Shown: piece after piece, positions 51,460 to 56,629 of the stretch
Layout: each line of letters begins with the position of its first letter
Numbering within the stretch: position 1 is the stretch's first letter
Assembly (NCBI GenBank): GCA_028821475.1
Contig: JAPPGB010000164.1
Coordinates: 1-56,629 of the forward strand
Length of the DNA stretch: 56,629 nucleotides
DNA from: Spirochaetaceae bacterium
Lineage (GTDB): Bacteria; Spirochaetota; Spirochaetia; SZUA-6; Bin103
Direction of reading: 5' to 3'
Translations under genes and position numbers: made by a program
The notes under the pieces: model-generated
Told to the model about the DNA's origin: nothing
The model's input: the letters and a program-made list of their open reading frames with translations, nothing else
Databases searched by the model: none

Positions 51460-53703
51460 CTACAACGGCGCCGCTTCGATGCCGGTGAACGCCAGCGTGG
51501 CGTGATTGGCGAACCAGGTCAGCCGGTCGCCGGCCGGGTTCCAGTGGCGGCCGATGATGGTGCGCCGGCCGTCGATGCAGACGTCGACGATGTCGCCGCT
51601 GGTGATCACCTCGACGGCAATCGGGCGGTCGAGGCCGGCCACGTCGGTGATCACCGCCTCGGAAACCGTGCCGTCGGGCTGCGCGTGGGTGGTGCTGAGC
51701 GTCACGGTCCCGGCGTGCGGGTGGAAGGCCAGCACTCCGGCACGCGCCGCAAGCGGTGCCGGGCCGCGGCCACCACAGCGCAACGCCACGCCGAAGCTGC
51801 TGGACGGGCCGAGCGTCGAGGGGTCCGGAGCCACCGTGAACCGCAGCCGCGCGTCGGCCGGCGTGCCGGCGTGGATCGCGGCCTGGGCGCCGGACGCCGC
51901 GCGCAGCGTAACGGCGGAGCTGCCGCCGGACGCGCCGCCGGTGAGCGCACCGCTGGTAAGCGCACCGCTGGTAAGCGGCCGGTAGCGCAGTTTCGCGGGT
52001 GGTCCGGCCACCGGCGCCATCTCCGGCGGGAAGCGGGTGCCGAGGGTTCCGTCGGGGTGCTGGATGAGTTCCCGGAACACGACGTTGCCGCCCCAGCCGC
52101 GGTCGGCCAGGAAGCCGGCAGATATGCGGCGTCCCGGGGGAAACGGCGCGGTCTTCGGTACCGTGGGTATGTCCAGCCGTACCGGGCGATGCTGCCGCCA
52201 TGGGCCGAACGGCTGCCGCGACATCCACACCCCGCCGCGCCCGTCGAAGCCGGCGAACAGGTAGTACCAGCCGTTCCACTCGAACAGGTGCGGGCAGATG
52301 TCGATGTTGTACTCGTCACGCACCGTCACCAGCACCGGTTCGGCCACGCGCGTCCAGTTTCGCAGGTCGCGCGAGGTCCAGCGGACCACGGCCACCTCGC
52401 GGCCGGCGCGGTCGTCGGTGGTGAGCAGGTGGTACGTCCCGGTGGCGGCGTCGTGAAAGATGTCGCAGTCGTAGCCGGGCAGCGCCGGGTGCGGCTGCTG
52501 CGCGGTGAAGTGAACGCCGTCGGTGCTGGTGGCGAGCTGTACCCCGCCGCACGGCCGCTCGGAGAGCAGGCTCGGGCCCTTCTGGTAGGTGAACCAAGTG
52601 CCTTCGTGGAGCGCGAATGAGCCGGTGCCCCACCAGCTTTGCCACTGCTCGGAGATCGGCACGGCGATCGGATGCTGCCGCCAGCGGCGCAGGTCGCGGG
52701 TGGACGCGTGCCAGATCTGCAGGCCGCCGTGCCCGCTCTGCCACTTGCCGTGATGGTTGCGCCGTACCACCAGGTAGTACAGGTGGAACGTCTCGCCGTC
52801 GAAGTACGGCATGCAGTCACCCGCGCGGGCGTTGTGACCGGGCGGCCGCCAGTACTGGAGCCGTTCACCGGCGGTGCCGAGAATCTCGCCGCGGCGGCGC
52901 GCCACCTCGCCTGCACCGCCGCTCAGCGCGGTGATTTCGGCGTCGGAGAGGGCGCGGTCCCACAACGCGACGTGATCCACAAGGCCGTGGAAGCCGGCGC
53001 GTATGCCGTCCGGCGTGGCGGCGGCGCCGATCAGTAGTGGCGCGGTGCTCGGGCGGGTCGTGCCGACCGGAAACTCCTCGTCGACCAGCACACCGTCGAC
53101 GAACAGCTCCAGCTTGGGGCCGGTGAAGCGCACCACGACGTCGTGCCAGCCGTGCGCCCCGACGTGGGCCACCGGCACGTTCACCTTCATGATGCCGCTG
53201 CGCGCTTCACCCAGGAGCGGCTCACCGCATCCCCGCTCCTGCAGCGCGGCGACGATGCCGGCGTGCGGCGTGGTCCCCCAGGTGAACTCCAGCAGTGCGG
53301 TGCTGCCGCGCACCGCCCGCGGCCCGCCGGGCATGCCGAACAGGTCCCGGTAGGGGGTGTGGTGCGCGTTCTCCCCGTGCCGGATGGTAAACGGCTTGGC
53401 GGCGCCGTCCGTACCCTCCAGGAAGAAACTCACCGTATCGTCGGCGCCGTAACTGCCGAACAGCGGCGCCTGCCAGGTGCCGTCACGGTCGCGCAGCCGC
53501 ATGCACAGGCTCATCCCGGCGCCGGTAAGGTCAGGCAGCCCGGCCAGCGGGGGCGCCGCGGCGCCGACAGAGCGTTCGCCGGCGGTGGAGCGGCCCCTTG
53601 CCGCGTCGAGTTGCTTCGGCGCAGTGCCGCGCTCCCGGTCACGGTATATCCCGGCGGCCGTGAAGCGCAGGTGTGGCGCCGCGACCACGGTTGTTGCAGC
53701 CAT
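51460..53703 (-). CDS. LamG domain fused to a GH32-like five-bladed propeller
   Basis: This is about 747 aa. Residues about 60-270 form a LamG/concanavalin-like domain (MSLCMRLRDRDGTWQ, WHDVVVRFTGPKLELFVDGVLVDEEF, IRAGFHGLVDHVALWDRALSDAEI). From about 300 a GH32/GH43-type propeller follows: ARAGDCMPYFDGETFHLYYLVVRRNHHG with the nucleophile-type Asp, then GYDCDIFHDAATGTYHLL and EYNIDICPHLFEWNGWYYLFAG. A beta-sandwich ends the protein. No signal peptide is visible from the ATG at 53703. It is divergent from the sulfatase gene with 54 bases between starts, so both may be co-regulated for a sulfated or fructan-type glycan. Confidence 0.82.
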   Translation of the reverse strand: MAATTVVAAPHLRFTAAGIYRDRERGTAPKQLDAARGRSTAGERSVGAAAPPLAGLPDLTGAGMSLCMRLRDRDGTWQAPLFGSYGADDTVSFFLEGTDGAAKPFTIRHGENAHHTPYRDLFGMPGGPRAVRGSTALLEFTWGTTPHAGIVAALQERGCGEPLLGEARSGIMKVNVPVAHVGAHGWHDVVVRFTGPKLELFVDGVLVDEEFPVGTTRPSTAPLLIGAAATPDGIRAGFHGLVDHVALWDRALSDAEITALSGGAGEVARRRGEILGTAGERLQYWRPPGHNARAGDCMPYFDGETFHLYYLVVRRNHHGKWQSGHGGLQIWHASTRDLRRWRQHPIAVPISEQWQSWWGTGSFALHEGTWFTYQKGPSLLSERPCGGVQLATSTDGVHFTAQQPHPALPGYDCDIFHDAATGTYHLLTTDDRAGREVAVVRWTSRDLRNWTRVAEPVLVTVRDEYNIDICPHLFEWNGWYYLFAGFDGRGGVWMSRQPFGPWRQHRPVRLDIPTVPKTAPFPPGRRISAGFLADRGWGGNVVFRELIQHPDGTLGTRFPPEMAPVAGPPAKLRYRPLTSGALTSGALTGGASGGSSAVTLRAASGAQAAIHAGTPADARLRFTVAPDPSTLGPSSSFGVALRCGGRGPAPLAARAGVLAFHPHAGTVTLSTTHAQPDGTVSEAVITDVAGLDRPIAVEVITSGDIVDVCIDGRRTIIGRHWNPAGDRLTWFANHATLAFTGIEAAPL
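51939..51976. repeat. Short in-gene tandem repeat (15-bp period)
   Basis: About two and a half copies of a 15-base unit lie in the GH32-like gene and encode SGALTSGALTGGA on the minus strand, probably a linker. Confidence 0.6.
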
Positions 53704-53757
53704 GTGGACCCTCAATGCGGCCGGCTGCGGTTCCCGCTAGCGGCTGGAGATGGCACC

Positions 53758-55308
53758 ATGGCGCGCATGAGTAGCCGGCCCAATATTCTGCTGCTTTTTT
53801 CGGACCAGCACCACGCCAAGGTGCTCGGCCACAAGGGGCACCCGGACGTGCACACCCCTCACCTCGACCGGCTTGCGGCCGAGGGGGTGCGGTTCGACAA
53901 CGCCATCACTCAGAACCCGATCTGCACGCCCAGCCGCACCTGCTGGCTGTCGGGGCAGTACTGCCACAACCACGGCTACTACGGCCTGAGCGGACCCAAC
54001 CCGGGCGGGCTGCCGACGCTGTTCGGCCACCTCCGCCGGCACGGCTACCGCACCGGCGCGGTGGGCAAGATCCACTGCCCGGAGTACTGGGTGGAGGACG
54101 ACGTGGACTTCTTCCTGGAGACCTGCGGATCAAGCATCGGCGGGCGCTCGGCGGCGTACGCCGACTACCTGGCCGAGCGCGGCCTGACCGAACTGGAGGA
54201 CCACGGCGCGATGCAGGAGTTCGGCGCCGCCGGCCGCCAGACCTGCGACGCACGCGCGAGCAAGGTGAGCTACGAGGATGGCCAGGAGGGCTACCTGACG
54301 CGCGCCGGCATCGACTTCATGCGCCGCTGCGCTGACGAGGGGCGGCCTTTTTTCCTGCAGGCCAACTTCCCCAAGCCGCACCAGTGCTACACGCCGGCGC
54401 AGCCGTTCTGGGACCTGTACGATGAGGACGGCCTGACCCTGCCGCCCAACGCCGACCACGACCTGCACGGCAAGGCGCCGCACTTCCGGGCCACGGTCGA
54501 ACGCTGGCGCACCACCGACTGGCCGCTGTTCGAGCCGCGCACCTTCGTGGCCGGCCGGCTGCGCAAGCTGCACGGCTACCTGGGCAACGTGAGCCACGTC
54601 GACCACGCGGTGGGTGAGTTCCTGCAGTTCCTGGACGACGCCGGCCTGGCCGGCGATACCATCGTCGTGTACTCGTCCGACCACGGCGACTACGCCGCTG
54701 AGTTCGGCATCATGGAGAAGGCGCCCGGCATCTGCTCCGACGCCATTACCCGGGTGCCGTACATCTGGCGCTGGCCGGGCCATTTCCCGGCCGGCCGGGT
54801 GGCCGACGAGCTGGTGGAGAGCGTCGACTTCGCCGCCACCGCGTGTGCGCTGGCCGGCATCGAAGAGATGGAGACCGGCGACGGCCACGACATCTCCCAC
54901 TTGCTGCGCGGCGAGACCGGCGGCGTGCGTCGCATCGCGGTGACCGAGTTCGCGTTCAGCAAGAGCGTACGCAAGGGCCGCTACCGCTACGTCCACTACC
55001 CGGTGGGAATGTTCGCCCGCTTCGGCGCCGAGTGGGAGGAGCGCGGCTTCGCGGAACTGTACGACCTGGAGACCGACCCCTGGGAACAGGACAACCTGGC
55101 CCCGCAACCGCGGCACCGCGACACCGTGGAGGAGCTGCGCACCGAATTGATCGACTGGCTGGTCACCACCACCCGTCCCGCCACCGTGCTGCGCCTCCCC
55201 GACGCGCCAACCGAGCAGCGCACCTGGCGCTACCACAACCCGGTCAACCGCGACGGCAAGTTCAACCCCCGCCGCATCCCCGAGCTGGCCACCCTCAACT
55301 ACCTCTGA
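53758..55308 (+). CDS. Sulfatase (formylglycine type)
   Basis: This is about 516 aa. It hydrolyses a sulfate ester. The core motif C56-T-P-S-R (NPICTPSRTCWLSGQY) supplies the cysteine converted to formylglycine. The metal-binding start is NILLLFSDQHHAKVLG, and the second metal block is VVYSSDHGDYAAEFG. No signal peptide is present, so it probably acts inside the cell or is exported otherwise. The ATG at 53758 has GGAGA eight bases upstream; an ATG at 53767 is an alternative. Maturation needs an FGE enzyme; the only FGE-like domain here (30806-32890) lacks clear active-site cysteines. Confidence 0.9.
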   Translation: MARMSSRPNILLLFSDQHHAKVLGHKGHPDVHTPHLDRLAAEGVRFDNAITQNPICTPSRTCWLSGQYCHNHGYYGLSGPNPGGLPTLFGHLRRHGYRTGAVGKIHCPEYWVEDDVDFFLETCGSSIGGRSAAYADYLAERGLTELEDHGAMQEFGAAGRQTCDARASKVSYEDGQEGYLTRAGIDFMRRCADEGRPFFLQANFPKPHQCYTPAQPFWDLYDEDGLTLPPNADHDLHGKAPHFRATVERWRTTDWPLFEPRTFVAGRLRKLHGYLGNVSHVDHAVGEFLQFLDDAGLAGDTIVVYSSDHGDYAAEFGIMEKAPGICSDAITRVPYIWRWPGHFPAGRVADELVESVDFAATACALAGIEEMETGDGHDISHLLRGETGGVRRIAVTEFAFSKSVRKGRYRYVHYPVGMFARFGAEWEERGFAELYDLETDPWEQDNLAPQPRHRDTVEELRTELIDWLVTTTRPATVLRLPDAPTEQRTWRYHNPVNRDGKFNPRRIPELATLNYL

Positions 55309-55473
55309 ACTCCCGACCCGATGCAGGCGATGACCGTGGAGATGTACACGGTAACAATACACGTAATAGAGACTCGTTTTAGAGATTTGCAGATGCTATA
55401 GACATTCCAACCAACCGTGGGTAGGGTGCTCGGTGTGGCGCCTCCTCTTGCGCAAATGAGAATCCGGTCGGCA

Positions 55474-55500
55474 GCCGAGAGCCGAGAGCCGAGAGCCGAG
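55474..55500. repeat. 7-bp tandem repeat (GCCGAGA, about four copies)
   Basis: Perfect tandem GCCGAGA units lie between the sulfatase gene and the secreted-protein remnants. This may be slippage-prone non-coding DNA. The rest of 55309-55499 shows no gene. Confidence 0.7.
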
Positions 55501-55817
55501 CCAGGCGCTGTCCTTCCCCGCCGCCTCCCCGCTTCTTCGCGTCCCGCTTCGCTACCCGCCTCGCGCGCGGATGGCTCGCGACGGCGTACCTGCTCAGCCT
55601 CGCCCTGTCGCTCGCCACGGGGACCGTTGCGGCAGAAGGCACATTGCCCACGGTAAGCGTGTCGGATGTGCATGCCTACGGGGTCGCGCTCTCCGACAGC
55701 GCGGCGACGCTGACCGAGAGCGACTCCGAGGACACGACGGCGACGCTGACCATCGCCGGCCACACCGACGCTCGGTGGTACAAGGAGAACGCGCCGTCCC
55801 GGATAGGGAGCGGCTGA
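55500..55817 (+). pseudogene. Secreted-protein remnant with signal peptide and fibronectin-like strand
   Basis: One frame without a start codon reads RFATRLARGWLATAYLLSLALSLATGTVAAEG, a signal peptide. It continues LPTVSVSDVHAYGVALSDSAATLT...TATLTIAGHTDARWYKENAPS, a beta-strand repeat of the kind found in large secreted proteins. It stops at a TGA at 55815-55817. The upstream Pro/Arg-rich part resembles the N-terminus of the next gene, so the two are paralogues. It lacks an ATG/GTG/TTG in frame before the signal peptide. Confidence 0.5.
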
Positions 55818-55821
55818 CGCC

Positions 55822-56610
55822 ATGGGCCGCACCTCCCTTGAGCGGCCCGGCACGGGCTCTTCGACAGGCTCAGGGCAGGCTCCGGGCGGCCCGCGGGAGC
55901 GCCATGGCCGGCTGAGGGCCGGCCTCCGCCGACCGGCGGGCCCCGCGCCCGCCTCTCCTTCCCCGCCACCTTCCGGATTCCGGCTTCCCCGCCTCGCGCG
56001 CGCCTGCGCGGTGGCCGCCGCCTTCGTCCTGCTGATCCTCGGAGCCGGGGCGGCCGAGGCGCAGCAGCCGGTCGAGCTCGTAGACGGCGGAGAGGGTGGC
56101 TGCAGCTCGGGCTGTCCGCACCGGCCGACGGGCTATGCCGTGCCCGGCCCCGGCGCCCGCCAGGTCACGCTCTACTGGACGCCCGCGACCACCGGGCCGG
56201 CCGCCGACAGATGGATCGTCTACTTCGGTCCAGCGGACTCATTCGTCTGGAGGACCGTTGGCCGACCGGCGGATAGCCGCAGCTCCACCCTGACCGTTGC
56301 GGCGGGGGTGCCCCGGATCGACGTGGGAGTGGCCGGCCAGCGGGGTCCTGGGTCGGCTGCGGATAATGGCAGGCTTGCCGTAGCGTACGACATCGTGGTG
56401 CCGGACCTTCCGTTCGCCGCGTTCGCCCTCGACAGCGCGTCGGTGGACGGGGCCACGGTGAAGTTGACTTTCAGCACGACCTTGGGCAAGGACTCCGTCC
56501 CCGCGAAGGGCAGCTTCTCGGTGTCGCTGGCCGGGACCGCCCAGACCCCGACCCGCGTGTCGGTCGACGGCAAGACCCCTGATCCTCGCCTAGTGCGGCG
56601 CGTGGTGTGA
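55822..56610 (+). CDS. Secreted protein with a truncated SwmB-like repeat
   Basis: This is 262 aa from the ATG at 55822, though the first ~50 residues are low-complexity and may not be translated. A signal peptide follows (FRLPRLARACAVAAAFVLLILGAGAAEAQQ). Next is a domain of unknown type (GYAVPGPGARQVTLYWTPATTG, WIVYFGPADSFVW). The final part, FALDSASVDGATVKLTFSTTLGKDSVPAKGSFSVSLAG, is the start of a SwmB-type repeat. Where the repeat should continue TVTLTL, the frame instead runs PDPRLVRRVV and stops, so the gene appears truncated by a frameshift. Intact relatives are long surface proteins. Confidence 0.5.
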   Translation: MGRTSLERPGTGSSTGSGQAPGGPRERHGRLRAGLRRPAGPAPASPSPPPSGFRLPRLARACAVAAAFVLLILGAGAAEAQQPVELVDGGEGGCSSGCPHRPTGYAVPGPGARQVTLYWTPATTGPAADRWIVYFGPADSFVWRTVGRPADSRSSTLTVAAGVPRIDVGVAGQRGPGSAADNGRLAVAYDIVVPDLPFAAFALDSASVDGATVKLTFSTTLGKDSVPAKGSFSVSLAGTAQTPTRVSVDGKTPDPRLVRRVV

Positions 56611-56629
56611 AGGAAAATTCGTCGGAATA

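Noticed and set aside
55855-55900. GC-rich string CTTCGACAGGCTCAGGGCAG as a REP-like element
   Set aside because: Only one copy is seen in the window, so repeat status cannot be supported.

Overview
The window looks like one stretch of a high-GC bacterial chromosome from an uncultured, probably marine or host-associated organism. No rRNA, tRNA, CRISPR array or complete insertion sequence was seen. The gene mix (two peptide/nickel-type ABC transporters, phytanoyl-CoA dioxygenase, sugar-phosphate isomerases, an enolase-superfamily dehydratase, a sulfatase, a LamG/GH32-like protein, and SwmB-type secreted proteins) is of the kind seen in sponge- or sediment-associated Spirochaetota/Poribacteria-type genomes. 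The taxonomic guess is inference only.

Layout. 0.2-6.5 kb (minus strand): a complete oligopeptide-type ABC importer operon (binding protein, two permeases, two ATPases). 6.6-7.4 kb: a phytanoyl-CoA dioxygenase-like oxygenase. 7.7-11.6 kb (plus): a second importer cluster with a binding protein and two permeases but no ATPases. 11.6-15.4 kb: a decayed Gfo/Idh/MocA oxidoreductase, a VapBC-type toxin-antitoxin pair with an operator overlapping its promoter, a medium-chain dehydrogenase, and an AAA_14/DUF4143 ATPase whose start looks frameshifted. 15.5-21.1 kb: ptsP divergent from a PHP phosphatase, then a lone xanthine-dehydrogenase-type molybdenum subunit.

21.2-26.7 kb is a patchwork. A glycine-rich protein gene overlaps an Xre/MbcA-type antitoxin and RES toxin pair. 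A near-identical ~580-bp copy of the 3' end of the molybdenum-subunit gene follows, fused to an enolase-superfamily gene fragment. After it comes an overlapping operon of adenine methyltransferase, NotI-like endonuclease fragment and ParB-like protein. 26.8-32.9 kb is a sugar-acid catabolic operon (ManD-like dehydratase, two isomerases/epimerases, ribokinase-family kinase, glycosidase-like/FGE-sulfatase fusion). 33.0-39 kb carries a second ParB-like gene overlapping a putative PD-(D/E)XK nuclease, a HicB-like/winged-helix pair, a serine beta-lactamase-family hydrolase, and a DUF5131/TcmP pair. 39.2-42 kb holds a class III aminotransferase and an aldose 1-epimerase.

43.3-51.3 kb (minus) is the most striking region. 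It is a compact five-gene operon encoding an SF1 helicase, an unknown 295-aa protein, two different BrxD/DUF2791-like P-loop ATPases and an Lhr-like SF2 helicase. It has its own promoter with an inverted repeat between the -35 and -10 boxes, and lacks the PglZ/PglX hallmarks of BREX. I regard it as the best candidate for an under-described defence system. 51.5-56.6 kb returns to carbohydrate/sulfate ester metabolism (LamG-GH32-like protein divergent from a sulfatase) and two paralogous decayed secreted proteins. Defence and toxin genes sit in visibly less GC-rich blocks than the metabolic genes around them, consistent with accessory islands in a stable metabolic backbone.
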